This document shows positions 1 through 12,379 of a stretch of DNA of 64,000 nt, piece by piece. Origin of the DNA: Trochalopteron elliotii. Its lineage: Eukaryota > Chordata > Aves > Passeriformes > Leiothrichidae. The stretch covers positions 267,267 to 331,266 of the forward strand of contig JANPWX010000062.1 in assembly GCA_024734555.1 (NCBI GenBank), in the 5' to 3' direction. The notes under the pieces were generated by a model, which saw only the letters and a program-made list of their open reading frames with translations, did no database searches and was not told the origin of the DNA. Position 1 is the stretch's first letter. Each line of letters opens with the position of its first letter. The position numbers and the translations under genes are program-made.

Positions 1-947
1 ATATCTGTAATTTTTTTTTTTTGCCATTTTCACACAGTTTTTTGTGGTTACAGATAACCTGTGCATGATCTGTACTGATATTTTATTTGGACAATCAATA
101 TATTAACCATTAGTTCTGTGTTATGTTTTTGGTGGTTTTTGGTAATTCATAGTTAAGCATTTAAGAGAAGCAAAAAAACTGCACATATCTACAGGTTGTA
201 AACATGCTTTTCTTACAGAAGAGGTAACTAATAGTCAACAATATTTGCATGTATTTATGGAAGATATGCATGTTGTAGATCCCTGTGAAGCAGTAGCAGC
301 TAGGGGCTTGATCAAATATATGGGGAAATTCATGGTATCTTACCTTTACTAGAATGACTTTATCACCCTTCCCTAACTGAATTGATTTTAAGTCTTAGAG
401 CTGAATAGAGGACACAAACTTCATCAGCTTTATCTTCCAACAGGTAGACTGCCTTTGCCAGTGGAAAAAGAACTGTTTGCAGATCAGATAAGTACTAAAA
501 CCTCTCCTTATCTTAGGGTACCAGCAAGTCATAAAACTAGCATGATTTGTCTTATTTCTTGTACCAAATAAATGCAACACTACGTATGAATCCCTGAAAA
601 AAACCCAAGGCATATTAAAATTCTCTGATAAATAAGCCACAGACCATATATAATGTTTGTAAATATGTAAATGCTTATAAAGATGATGTTAGATGAAAGG
701 AGTTTATACAAATAAAAGGGTCACATGTATTTTAGCAGAGTTATTAAAGCATGATACAATCAGGAACACAAATTTCACACATAGAGGATGCATCCTGCAG
801 CCTTAATTCTATGCATCAGAAAAAATATTAGAAATTCATACATAGGTACTGAACACTAAGAAAAGCCTTTCATAATAGCTTTGAGGATGAATATTTTATT
901 TTTCTAAACTGATAGAAGATAACTTAAACTAATGTGGAATTAATGGG
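1..947. other. AT-rich non-coding stretch
   Basis: No recognisable gene, RNA gene or repeat. The sequence is AT-rich with short T runs and frequent stops in all frames. The one 81-codon open frame on the minus strand (395-640) has no recognisable similarity and no supporting signals. Confidence 0.6.
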
Positions 948-1428
948 TGTAGTGGTTTGAAAGCAAAATGAGTGAGAGGCTCCAAGTCAGAAATACAATT
1001 TAATAAGAAGAAAAAAGTAAAATAAAATAAAATAAATGCAATAATACAAAAGACCACTGACAGAGTCAGAATACAACCTGAGCAGGATGATGGAAGCAAT
1101 CCAGATGAGGTGGTCTTCCTGAAGCAGTGATCCCGTAGAAAGGTCTGGTAGCTCTGGTCCTCTGGGAATCCAGTGGGTAAGGGCCCCTGTACTGTCCCAA
1201 ATCCCAGATTATATCCAGGTGAGAATGCTTGGCTCCTCCCCCTGGGCGGAGCATCTCACAATGGGATGAAGAGTCATACCAGGGGTCCTTGATGGCCCAT
1301 TGAAGAGAGATAACTCCCGGAGGGAGTTACCTATGAGTCATGCAGCAGGCATTTGATGGGCCATTAACAGAAGACACATTAACAGAAGAGGGCCTGGGAA
1401 AACACTGCTTCAGCAATTGGATTCAACA
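948..1428 (-). mobile_element. Solo LTR of an avian endogenous retrovirus (family A, short variant)
   Basis: On the plus strand the block opens TGTAGTGGTTTGAAAG and closes ATTCAACA, so it has the TG...CA ends of an LTR. It shares ordered blocks with the element at 47878-48512, which lies in the opposite orientation: GACAGAGTCAGA, GGGAATCCAGTGG, a CAGATTATATCCAGG promoter-like block, GGAGCATCTCACAATG and GGCCCATTAACAG. Minus orientation is assigned because the TATA-like block precedes the A/T-rich end only when read that way. The copy is about 150 bp shorter than the other and lacks its extended tail. No polypurine tract, primer-binding site or internal retroviral coding sequence is visible beside it, so it is read as solo. 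A target duplication is not clear. The LTR call rests on the ends and the second copy; the family name is not certain. Confidence 0.75.
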
Positions 1429-1654
1429 GTTCATGAAGATGGTGATAGAATACTTTGTGCATATCTTATACTACAACCCAGGACAATGGGATAACATTGG
1501 AATACAGGATCCAGTTCTAATGTCCACACTTTGTAAAAGATATTGAAAATCTGAGTTTAGAAGACACATACAAAAATATTCTGGGAAATCAGGGCCCTGA
1601 GTGCACAGGTGGGCCTTAATATTCAGGAAATGGTATTAGCTCTATTTAGCCTCC

Positions 1655-2015
1655 TCTGAACACCGCCCTAAACACACCTGCACATCCACACACATCCCCC
1701 AGTCCCTGTGTTCAGAGCCACAGGGATATGTTCAGATCTGAATGTCACATCCCTGCCTGAGGCCTGCCATGAGTGTCCTCCATGGCAGCTCAGTCCTGCT
1801 CCTGCCCATCCTGATGTGCTGACTCTGCTGCCCAGACTGATCCTCCACCTCACTCATCAGCTCCCATTTTTCTGGTGCTGGTGGTGCCTGGCAGGATGCA
1901 CTGCTGTGGCCATGCTGCTCTGCTCTGCTCTGCACAGCCCTGTCTGCCCTGGGCCAGCCTCCCATCCCTCAGGACCAGCCCCATTACTGCTGCTCCCTGA
2001 CAGCCATCGCCTTAT
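1655..2015. other. Unassigned GC-rich block
   Basis: About 360 bp of clearly GC-richer sequence in an AT-rich background. It contains CTGCTCTG-type runs near 1915-1935, many CCTG and CAGC words, and open frames on both strands (1708-2022 plus, 1732-1965 minus). No protein domain is recognisable, and splice-like boundaries are not convincing. It could be a diverged retroelement fragment, since the composition is similar to bird LTRs, but no termini or second copy in the window support that. Confidence 0.4.
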
Positions 2016-3585
2016 TATTTGAGACAAAGAAAGATAGTATTTGTTTGTCAAACTAGAAGGACCTTGACCATTATTTAAATGGAGAGATATTTCTCATTTT
2101 ATATGTTGACTAATGTATAAAATTCTATAGAAGTTCAGATTACATGTTGTATATTTTTTAAATTACAATTTTTTTCTGTTTTTTTAATTATTGAACTAGT
2201 CATAGGAACCACATACAAAATTATTGTCCTTTATCACTTAAATTTCTGAAAGCCCTGTGAAGAAAATGCGGTAGCACAAGATTACTTACTTAAATGTGTA
2301 GCCCTCTCTAAATCTTATTCAAGATCAAACTAAATGATTGTCATACTGTTCTCTGTCCTCATAAAATCTTTTAAATAGCTTTTATTGTGTAAGTAGTGTG
2401 GAAAATAAAATGAAAAATATTATTTAATCTGTCTATTCAAGGATAAGTGTGAAAGTTAGTAATAAAATACAGAAATGTCATTCTTCTAGATTATATATTT
2501 GTACAAGAAATAGATAAAGTTTTGACGACTATGTAGAAATTGTGGAACATGTTATAATGTAAATATGACAAAATCAACAGCCATTCTAAAGTGAACTGTG
2601 TGAAATCCTGATCAACACTGACAGGCAGGAACTACTGCTCTTTTTGCACTTGAATGAGATAAGAACTTAAATTTATATTTAATTTCAAACAAAGTGCTTA
2701 ATTTTGCATAATTTAGCATGTCTGACACTAATTACACAAGTATTAGAAGTGTTCTTTCTTGAGTCAAGAGTTTGTCCAGGGCAGTTCAGAAGTTATTCCA
2801 TGTGTCTTTGTGGATAAGATTTTGTGGTGACTTACCTACATTTACTACCCTTTCAGTATTTTACTGGTCTTAATAATTTCAAGACTTCCAAATGTAGACA
2901 TAGACAACATTTAAAAATGCAATTTTAAAATATGACAATAAAGCAAATAATTTGATTTTCCTGAAATGTCTGTATACACTAGAGTGACACTCATTTCTCA
3001 CTTCTCAGTGTCAGGTTCTTCTGCTGGAAAAATAATCATATCTAATATGCAATGTAGCAAGCAGTGTTAATTCAAACACTTTGGTTTAGAAATATACCTG
3101 TTTACATGAGTCTCTGTTCTTTCTCCTTCATTGCCCAAGTTTTCATGCTGCTGTGGCTGACACCACAAGATACAGCAAAGGTATCAAAAATCCTCAGATA
3201 TATTTTTTAAGCAGAGTTTTACTTTCAGTTCACCGAACAAAAAAGCATATCTTTTGCATTTAATGGTAAAAAATATTCTAAAAGAAGCCTCCTATGTTAT
3301 TTTTGTCCTTCTTAGGGCAAAAGACAATCTATGTCTTTTGAAACATTACCCTCAAAACATCTATCCATTTTTCTTCTTTCATGTCTTGAAGATCTTTTGG
3401 TTATGCCAGCTACAAATCAGATCCCTGAACTGACTGCCAGCCTCTGCACTTGGGCTCCTTAAAGACAAGAGCCATCTGGTATTCTTCTTGCATCCTAATA
3501 TGCCAAAATAATATCTTGCCAAAATCCTTATTCTTCAAAATTCTTGCTTTTGCCTTTGTCTTGGATGAAATAAGCTGTTTACTGT
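2016..3585. other. AT-rich non-coding stretch
   Basis: No gene or repeat is recognised. The stretch runs from the GC-rich block to the LTR boundary at 3586 and has only short open frames and simple A/T runs. Confidence 0.6.
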
Positions 3586-4655
3586 TGTAGCGGGTTGACC
3601 CTGGCTGGATTCCAGGCACCCACCAAAGCCTCTCTCTTACTCACCTCTGCAGCTGGAGGGGGAAGAGAAAATATAACAGAGGGTTCATGAGCTGAGATAA
3701 GGACAGAAGGAGATCGCTTACTGAGTACCATGATCGGCAAAACAAGCTAGAATTACAGTTATTAACTGAATTTATTACAAACAAAATCAGGTCAGGATAA
3801 TGGGGAAAATAAAAAACAAATCCGAAACTCAAAAAGACCTTCCACCCACCCCTCCCTCCTTCCCAGCTCTGTTTCCTCTCCCAGCAGTGCAGGAGACAGG
3901 GAATGGGGGTTGTGATCAGCTCATCACATGTTTTATCTGCTGCTGCTGCTGCTCAGGGACAGGAGCCCTTCCCCTGCTCCAGCATGGGGGCCCTCTCACA
4001 GGAGACAGCTCTCCAGCAGCTTCTCCAGCAGGAGTCCATCCCATAGGCAACAAACTGCTGCAATGTGGGTGACTCTTCCACAGGGTGCAGTCCTTCAAGA
4101 ACACACTGTTCCAGTCTGGGTCCCTCACAGGGTCACAAGTCCTGCCAGCAAACCTGCTCCAGCATGGGGTCCTCTCTCCATGGGTCTGCAGGTCCTTGCC
4201 AGGACTCTGCTCCAGCACAGGCCTCCCACAGGGTCACAACCTCCTCTCAAGCATCCACCTGCTCTGGTCCATGGGATGCAGGTGTATCTCAGCATCCCCA
4301 TGGTCCTCCATGGGCTGCAGGGGCAGAGCTGCCTCACCATGGCCTGCACCACGGGCTGCAGGGGAATCTCAGCTCTGGTGCCTGGAGCAGCTCCTGCCCC
4401 TCCTGCTCCACTGACCTGAGTGTCTGCAGTTGTTCCTCTCACATATTCTTACTCCCCACCTTTCTCTGGCCAAAATTTTATCTACACAATAATATTTTTT
4501 CTTTTTTCTCCTTCTTCTCAGGGACCTTAACACCATTTCTGATTGGCTGATCATTGAGTCATGCCCGTCTTTGGACCCACCAGTGATTGACTCTCCCGGA
4601 CATGAAGGAAGTTTTCTCCCTTTTACCAAAGCTTGGCCATACAAACCCTGTCGTA
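3586..4655 (-). mobile_element. Long (1.07 kb) solo LTR of an avian endogenous retrovirus (family B)
   Basis: The plus strand begins TGTAGCGGGTTGACCCTGG and ends near CCATACAAACCCTGTCGTA. Read on the minus strand this is the order of a long LTR type that I recognise as common in bird genomes and associate with ERVL-type elements. It carries a module-rich U3/R with repeated CTGCTCCAGC-TGGG units (3975-4260) and an AATAAA-bearing segment read on minus near 3770-3830. It finishes in the GGGTCAACCCGCTACA end. Open frames on both strands across 3800-4660 (up to 163 codons) are by-products of the GC-rich modules, not genes. A partner copy is at about 52150-52800. No internal retroviral region or clear target duplication is seen. 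Confidence 0.9.
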
Positions 4656-4755
4656 TCAAAATTGTTCAAAAGGAGGTGGAGAAAGTGGTCTGGGCAATGA
4701 AATTCCACATTTTAGTAATTAATAAGAGTAATAACAACATACAATAATAATAGCA

Positions 4756-4756
<1 letters not shown>

Positions 4757-4788
<32 letters not shown>

Positions 4789-4820
4789 GTTATTGTTATT
4801 ATTATTATTGTTGTTATTAC
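4757..4820. repeat. (GAT)n microsatellite followed by (TTA/TTG)n
   Basis: About ten uninterrupted GAT units are followed directly by a TTATTG/TTA-rich simple repeat. Read directly from the sequence. Confidence 0.95.
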
Positions 4821-7800
4821 TACATTTTGATTATTTATTTAGCATTATATCAAAAATCACAGGTTTCCATTAACCAGATTTTTGCTGGTCACCATCAAAA
4901 AACTCAAAAATTATGGTGTCTTCTAAAATACAAAGTCACATATAATTTCTCTGGGAGAAAAAGCCCCAAAAATTTGAAATGATAGTGTAATGGTATTAAC
5001 TTTCAATTAGGCAAACAAAATCCATTAATTTCATGTTAGGCATATAAATGACCAGTAAATTACTAATCACCTGTCTTGTGGAGTTGAGAATGCGTTTTTA
5101 CATGGAAACACCCACTTAGGTAAAATTTTGCTCATCTGTGATAGAGACTATAAAGATTTTTCTGAGTCCTGCTCCAATGAAGAAGTTATCTGTCCCATTC
5201 TATACTGTGTTGTTGGAATCTACACCAGACATTGGGAAGGCTGTTAGGCGACAACTAGGATTTGCTGGTGGTGGTGGCAGAGCTACTCTGCATTTTGTGA
5301 GTGACGGGATTATTCTAATGACCTTCTTAGCTAGGTGAAGAAGGTGAAGTCAGGCAGAATTTCTATCCCATATGTCCTTGACCAAAAACAAATATAATAA
5401 GGGTTTAAGCAATCCACTAAAACCAGCTGAAGCAATAAAAAACAATAATTGAAATTACAGTGGAACAACATAATAATTAATGTAAATGAGACTGCCCGGA
5501 CATGGCTTTTTGTCTGTATTGAGGACAAAGAGTTCAGTCCCTCTAAGCCTCCCAGCTTGTGAGCTTGTGCATACATTTGCTTCAGTGATCAAAATAAAAA
5601 TGAAATACATTTTAAAAAGTATGAGTCCATTACAAGAATGAAGGAGCCAAGAAGGATCCTTTGCTAACCTTTAAAATGGAGAAGCAAATTAAAATTCCAG
5701 TATATAGCTGTCGTTCTATTTTTCTGAAAAAAGAAAAGAAGAGGACGTGAAGTTACCAAAATAAAATACTTATATGATTTCCAGTAAGGTTCCAATGATT
5801 ATTGCTCTGTTATAATTTCATTATGTGTATTTTAAATAAAATTAAAGTAGAAGAGTTAGTAAATCTTTGTTGAGCTGAATCTTATAGAGAAAAAGGCAAG
5901 TGAGGGGAAAAAAGGAAGTAGACATGCCATGTTAGAATGTCCAATTTTTCAGATCATAATGGTAATTAATTCATTTTAAAATATGCTTAGATGGGGCCTA
6001 CTGCTATGTAAAAGGCAATTACTTATTTTTTTGAACCTCTTGTACATATATTTATATGTACTTGACAAATCAAGTGAGTTTCTTGTTAAATGCTATGCTA
6101 AATAAATCTGTTAGTTTACCATAGGTTAAGTAAAAAGGGAACAGTCACAAAATACATTTAAAGAAAAACAAGAAGACATATCCTGTTCTAAAGAAATCAT
6201 AAATTTATAGACTGGCAGACTGCAGAATCAAAACACCAGAGTTTTTCACAAAACACAGGGAGAATACATTAAAAGAGAATTGCAATTGTTTTCACTTAGT
6301 AAATATATGCAACATGAACTTTATTGCATTCATAATTTAATTTGGGAAAAAGTCACAATATGAAGTTATTCTGTTTCAAACTGTCTCCATCAGTGAGCAA
6401 CAGATGTTCACAATTATATGTTAAGCTGTATAAGTAACTCCTCAGGATATAAATGTAAGTGAAATTCTATACAGGCAAAGGACAACTATATGTCTAAGTG
6501 GTCCTCACATGAGAAAACACAATTACCGTTCATTAAGAAGTATGTAATTTTTCATAACAACCAAAGCATTCTGAATCACACTGGGGAAGTGATCATGTTT
6601 ACTATCTAATTATGTTTTGTGAAATGTGTCTCACATATACCCTTTAGGTCAGCACCACAGATGAGATTTTTGAAAACACCAAAGTCATTCCTGAAGAATG
6701 GTGAAATCCCAGACTACTACCATCAAAGAAAAAAAAAGCTAGGGGTGTCAATGCAAAAGTTTATGTGCCCTGGTTACCATGGTTTGGGGGTGATAACTCC
6801 TGAAAGGTGCAACAGTGAGGGATATTTTATGCCGTCTTTAGGGTCTTTAGATTTTATCTTTGGCTTACAGTAACATAATTCAAACAAGCTTGGCATGTGA
6901 GAATCACATAATATATAAATCATCAGATGCAAGAAATTATACTATATTTAATGACAATAACCGTCCCCTTTCTGTACACACTCTTTTTCATACCACAAAT
7001 TCAGCTCCTTATTTCTGTCTTTGCCCTCTGAGCATATAGTTTCCATGTATATGCCTTTATTTAACTGCTCACTTGTTAAGGTTTCCCTCTGTGCAATGAG
7101 ACTTGGGTCTCATTGAAGCAAACTACCATTTAAAATGAAGTAACTGGGAGTTAAACTTGAGGTTAATTTTAAGCTCACAATAGAATTCAGTCAGAATAAC
7201 ACATGAGCTCAGAAGCTTTCTCAGATGAGAGCCTGAACACTGAGTGTGGTTTCATGAAGTTCTTCCTGTTTTGCTTCCACTTTTTTCAAGTAAAAACATA
7301 GATCCCAGCTCCGAGATACTTATTTAATAACAGCTGACTGAAAGATAACATTTTTGTTTCCCAGCAATGTTTGAATTTACAATTTATTTATTTTTTTATT
7401 CTGCCCACAGCACTTTTTTTTCAAGACAGATTCACACCAAACTATCCTTTATTAATTTCTTGTATGTGCCGTTGTACACTTACTTGATGATACCATTTGA
7501 CTGAAAAGATTTATTCTTTTTACAAAAGAATATTATTTTAAACCTGTTCACATCAGGTGTACATTTCCAAAGAATCTAGGATCAAGAGGGTGAGAAGTCT
7601 TTGAAATTAAGTAGCAGTTATAAATATTGTCCTGGTTAGTATGCTTTGTTTGTACCAGCATTGTGACTGATCATGTGTGTCATGCGCACAGATGTATATG
7701 TATGTATGTATGTATTCTTTCAAGTTATGGCACTCATATGATTCCAAGAAACGACTAAACACAGCTTTGCCTCTCTTGACCGTATTGCTCACAGTCTTAC

Positions 7801-10638
7801 GTAATCTTCTTGGCTAAGGAAATGCAGTATTAGAAAATAAAGGTAAGACTGTCCTTGATTACAGTAGTTTAGCACACATACTTGAGATGGAGACAAGCTG
7901 ATATGAATTATATCCAGATTATCCCACTAATAATTAATAATTTTCATATATTTACCTGTACTATAGAAGCAGAAATACCTTTGAATTTTGTTTGCTATGG
8001 TAGTTTTAATCAAGAATAATGGTAGCACAGGAAAGATTATTCATATCTATACATTTTCGACATATATGCACATTTATCCTATACAAAATTTGACCATACC
8101 TTGTAATGTCATAGTGATGTCATGTGATCTTTTTAAAATATGGTCATGATCTGAAAATACCCTTCTAAAAGTATTTTTCTCACCACTGTATTTCTTATAC
8201 ATTGTCTTCCTCTCAAATAAAATTAATCAGAAAGTAAAAAGAGATTAATTACCTTTTGTAGAATGACTGAAAATCCCTGCAAATTGTTTCAAGCAAGATA
8301 TGAAGTGTAAGATAATTTGGTGCTGAGTTCAAGTCTTCCGTTTTTTCTCTCTGAGCAGTAAAAAGCAAAATTACTTTTGTTATCTACTTTCCCTTTAAAC
8401 ACGTGGATGGCTACAGAAATCATAAAGAAAAAAAAAATCCTTCTTCTTTGTTTAAGATTATCAGACCTATCATTTGCTTTGTTTTGTTCTTTTTATCCTT
8501 AATGAGCTCTGGCATTTCTGGGTAATTCTTACCTCACATAATTTTAGAGATTTATGTTTGTTGTTAGATATTGTATGGTTTATATTATATCAACCTGTTT
8601 TGGTTTGTAATTGTGATTTGTAGGCAGACTTTGAGGTAAAAATCATCTTTCTGTTATGAATCTGTTCATTAGTATCTTATGCATCATACTTTTGACTGTT
8701 CTTAACTTCTATACTCAATCATCGAAAAAACATACACTGCATAGTGCTTCAATTGAAACATACAGCTCTATAGTTCTCTTGGCTTCTTTCCTGTAAATAA
8801 TAAAGATTAAATAAAATTCTCAACAATATATGAAAGTGTAGTCTATATTGAAATTTATTTAAAAAAATAAAAAAGAGAAACTTGAACTGTAAGTGACAGA
8901 TTCTGAGAAGTAGAAATTAAATACTTAGAGACAATTTTTGTGAGCTATGGGATTTTTTAATACACTCATGGGATCAAATGAACTTGTCACCCTTTATGTA
9001 ACATCACATCTGCTTAAGAAAAAGAAAAGAAGTTATTATGAGGCAGTTTTTGCAATGTATGAGTCACCCTGTCCTCATAGACTATTAAATGCATTTGAAA
9101 AGTAACTTTTGGAGATTAGGTTAATGTACTTTGAACAGTCAACAAAACTGATATATACTTTAGATGAAAAATTCAGTCTTGCAACTTTGACATATTTTTT
9201 TATTCTCTGAAGGAGAGGGCCCTGCTAAGGGCAGTTTTTTGCTAAGGCTCTCAGTTATGGAGGGAACAAAGTCTGTACTAACAGATAGTGGTTGGAGTTT
9301 CCACTACCACTCACTTTTAGGAGTACAAAACTAAGGCAAATTAGCTGCAAAAAATAGATTGCTTTCATTGTGACTGTGCAGTATTTCAGCATTCAGCATT
9401 TTTTGATTAGATTGAATCTGTTCAGATGTAAAGATATTATGAGAGACAAAAAAAAAAGGAGCAAAGCTATTGTCACAATGAAATAGTTGAGAGGTGCAGA
9501 CAGATCTTTACATCAAGTAGTACTTAAAAGTATATAAATATTTCTCAGAAGCATGGAAGTTGCCATCATGGATGCTTCCACACAGATAATCTAATGAAAG
9601 CCAGCCACACACTTCAAAGTAAATCTCCCAGAAGCCATCAATATTACCTTTGTACTTTGGTGCAGTTTCAGTGTACATGAGCTGGATCCCTTTCAGATCA
9701 AAGTAAAAGAGCAAAATTAATGTATTCTAGATTTCAATATAGATTATGTCTATGGGACACATCTATAGATAATTCAAAGTCAGAAGCTCCTACAATATAT
9801 ACAGTGTGCATTTCAGGTCTTTAACTTATGTCCAGTCTTACTACTTGCTAATGTGTACAGAGCCACTGACTGCATTTGTCTTGAAAGTATCTTGACTCCT
9901 AATATCTGATATCAGTTGTCTGGGGTAAGGTGGGAATTTAATGAATATTGTTTTCGTGAGTCAGAGAAATGTTTGCACTTCATGGTACCATCAAATTTCT
10001 ATTTCATGAATATGACATCGTAAAATACTTCTGCTTAAAAAAAGTTGCAACTTACAGGATGATTATGGCATTCATTAAAATGGACTGTGTAGTCAGTAGT
10101 CTTTTTTGAAGATTTTGTTTAATGCAGTGGTCATCATTAAAATATCATTGGCTGCCACATAGCTGACAGGGTTATCTCTTGTTTAAAATAAAAAAGAAGT
10201 AATTCAAACACTGCATTGACTGCTGACTCTTCAAATGGTGACCTGATTATTTTACTATTTTGATCATGTACCACAGTTTACAGTGCATAGTTTAACAGAA
10301 GAGATTTGCTCACACATTGCTCATTTAAATTTGGTGGACAAGTGGAGAAATGCTCTTAAAACCTCCCAGAGAGATATATTATTATCTCTTTTGCTCAGTA
10401 ATAAGACCTAAACAAGAAGACAAGATTTATGAAGATATAAGCATAAAGCTGAGAATCATTTTTTTTTCGTGATATACTTCATGGTATTTAACTTGTTTTG
10501 TTTAACCAATAGGAAGGAGAAATTATCTCTTACTCCACAAGGAGAAAGACTATAGCAACTTCTTCACACATACCTATGAAGTGATGGAGAGGCTGAAGGG
10601 CACAATTGAATACAAGATACAAGTCAGATTAACATAAT
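4821..10638. other. Long AT-rich non-coding stretch
   Basis: No gene, LTR or CR1 fragment is recognised. Short simple repeats occur, such as (GTAT)n near 7690-7715. The longest open frames (80-odd codons at 5331-5576 and 6619-6873) show no domain, signal peptide or convincing coding bias. Confidence 0.55.
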
Positions 10639-10704
10639 AGTAACAGTAACAGTAACAGTAACAGTAACAGTAACAGTAACAGTAACAGTAACAGTAAACA
10701 GTAA
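10639..10704. repeat. (TAACAG)n hexanucleotide array
   Basis: Roughly ten near-perfect copies of TAACAG lie in tandem, with one degenerate unit (TAAACAG) at the right end. The array abuts the LTR-like element beginning near 10725, so it may have grown at or near the element's edge. Confidence 0.95.
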
Positions 10705-10724
10705 TAGGAGGAGAAGGGAATACA

Positions 10725-11230
10725 GGTGACCTTGCCCCTGATAAGTAACAGCTGTGTGAATTACCCTATACAGCCTCACCCTGATGAGTCACAGCTATAT
10801 CCAGTAAAGATAAGTGTGATAAAAGGGGGTGGGTTAGCTGATGAGGGGAGTCATGAAGGAGGAGGAGTCTTGAGGAAATTGAGAACAAGGGGAATCATGA
10901 AGAAGAAGCATCCTGGGGAGAGAGAATCATTGCTGTGAGGTCAGTCTGGGTCTGCAGTTGGTAGCCTGTTGTTGGAACCTGCAGTCACAGTCTAGCCAGG
11001 TAAAAGCCTGCAGTCAGAGTCTGCAAACCAATACCTGCAGTCATAGTTTAGCAGGAAATAACCAGCAGTCAGAGGCTGCAAGTGAAACCTACAGTAGGAG
11101 CTTGTTGCAGCCAGGGTCAGTGAATAGTTGGAGTTGAGATGGCTGAGCTGTAAAGAGGAATAAACCAGGACCATTTTCATGCTGAGATAAACAAGAAGTC
11201 TGTGTCTTGGCTCATTTCTACCCTCCAGCA
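10725..11230 (+). mobile_element. Probable solo LTR with TATA box, polyadenylation signal and internal minisatellite (family C)
   Basis: The layout is that of an LTR. A U3-like part contains TGATGAGTCACAGCT (10782-10796, with an AP-1 type TGAGTCA core) and is followed by a TATA-like GATAAAAG at 10818-10825. A transcribed part holds a 27-bp degenerate minisatellite (10978-11113). An AATAAA signal lies at 11159-11164, and the likely U5 end is near TTTCTACCCTCCAGCA (11215-11230). Exact termini and target duplication are not resolved, so both ends are approximate. No retroviral coding sequence adjoins it. I associate this type with class II (ERVK-like) bird LTRs, with moderate confidence. Confidence 0.7.
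10978..11113 (+). repeat. Minisatellite of about 27 bp, five degenerate units
   Basis: Units begin at about 10978, 11007, 11034, 11062 and 11088 with the core CCTGCAGTCAGAGTCTGCA or close variants. Unit length is 26-29 bp. The array lies between the TATA-like and AATAAA signals of the surrounding LTR, so it would be transcribed as part of R if the LTR were active. Confidence 0.8.
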
Positions 11231-12306
11231 AGAGGGCTGCTGCAAAAATAATAATAATGCTGCAGTGGTGATTTTCCCTGTTACTTATGCTCCCTCCTGA
11301 ATGAGGAAAATGCAAGTATGCCAAAGACAGCTTATAGAAGGAAAATACTGTTATTATTCCAGTCAATATCTAACTAACTTATATTAGCATGAGTAGTATC
11401 TGTAATAGAAGTTCATTTATGTTATGCAAGCAAGTGTTTTAGACACTAAATTACAGGCACATTCACACATGAAATCTCTCATTTCACCTCCCTTTTTCTC
11501 CATCACTTGCTTCCTCTTCCTCCCTATCTTTATTTGTACCTTCCAGTGAATCTTTGAGTTTGTTTTCTTGGGTTTTTTTTATACTTAAAATAGTGATCTA
11601 TACAAATGAAGTCCTGAATAGTGTTTTTATTGGAAGACATTAAGATAAAATGTAATGAAAGACATGAAAATTGCTAAAGGAAGGAAGCAAACCAATCTTG
11701 AAAGGCAGGAAGAGAATCAGCAAAGGAAGACTGAGCCAATATTCTCCCTTACAAATTACAAATAGAAAGACACTGAGAGTATCTGCTGCAAAACTAAGCA
11801 GAAAACTAATAGGAATTTTGGCATCCATTTCAAACTTGTATAAACCTCTCTTTATTTCTGTGGTTGCTTTTGTTTTCTCCTTTTTAAAATTTGATCTTCA
11901 TCTTTAACTCTCTTTATTTCTTCTTTCTTCCTCAGCTTCTCTAGAACTTAAACTAGTCTAATTGAATTATGAAAATTATTTTGGTGCTATTATTTTTTTT
12001 ATCATAATAAGCTACATTAAATACTAAAATTATCACAGTAACTAACTCTGGGAAAGAGTGAGGTTAAAATGTGAGTAAGTGCTAAAGAATAATTATTGCG
12101 TTCCAGAAGCCACCAGTGTGAATTGTGTATTACTTTTGTTTTATTACCTCTCCTGGACCAAATAATTGTTCATTGTAAATTGTCCTGATTTCACATAGAT
12201 TCCATTAAATCACACAGCTTTATAACAGCTGAGAGTATAACTATGCAAAGATACCCATTCTAATACAAAAGGATTGACAACTTGTAGGTGACTAACTTAT
12301 CTTTAA
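11231..12306. other. AT-rich non-coding stretch
   Basis: No recognisable gene or mobile element. Open frames at 11640-11907 on the two strands are complementary shadows of the same stretch and have no supporting features. Confidence 0.55.
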
Positions 12307-12342
12307 TTATTATTTTTAATATTTTTATATTAAAAATAATAA
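12307..12342. repeat. Perfect 16-bp inverted repeat with TTTT loop
   Basis: The left arm TTATTATTTTTAATAT (12307-12322) and right arm 12327-12342 are exact reverse complements around a four-base TTTT loop. All-A/T stem. A second hairpin with the same loop follows 15 bp later. Confidence 0.95.
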
Positions 12343-12357
12343 AAAAATCAGCATTGA

Positions 12358-12379
12358 AGTTCTATATTTTTATAGAACT
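12358..12379. repeat. Perfect 9-bp inverted repeat with TTTT loop
   Basis: The arms AGTTCTATA (12358-12366) and TATAGAACT (12371-12379) flank TTTT. Adjacent to the 16-bp hairpin at 12307. Confidence 0.95.

Noticed and set aside
1429..1650. Possible internal retroviral sequence next to the LTR at 948-1428
   Set aside because: No polypurine tract, primer-binding site or gag/pol/env-like frame is visible; the LTR is better read as solo.
3800..4659. Overlapping open frames of 90-163 codons on both strands
   Set aside because: They lie entirely inside the family B LTR and arise from its GC-rich repeated modules. The frames on both strands have no retroviral or host domain.
6655..6810. Frame with STTDEIFENTKVIPEEW followed by stops, behind an acceptor-like tract
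   Set aside because: Interrupted by TGA codons, no family match, and no donor site of good shape. It is not enough to call a pseudogene.
9560..9715. Minus-strand segment shaped like a small 42-bp exon with AAAG|GTAATA donor
   Set aside because: The acceptor tract is weak, the peptide is unrecognised, and such short splice-like pairs occur often by chance.
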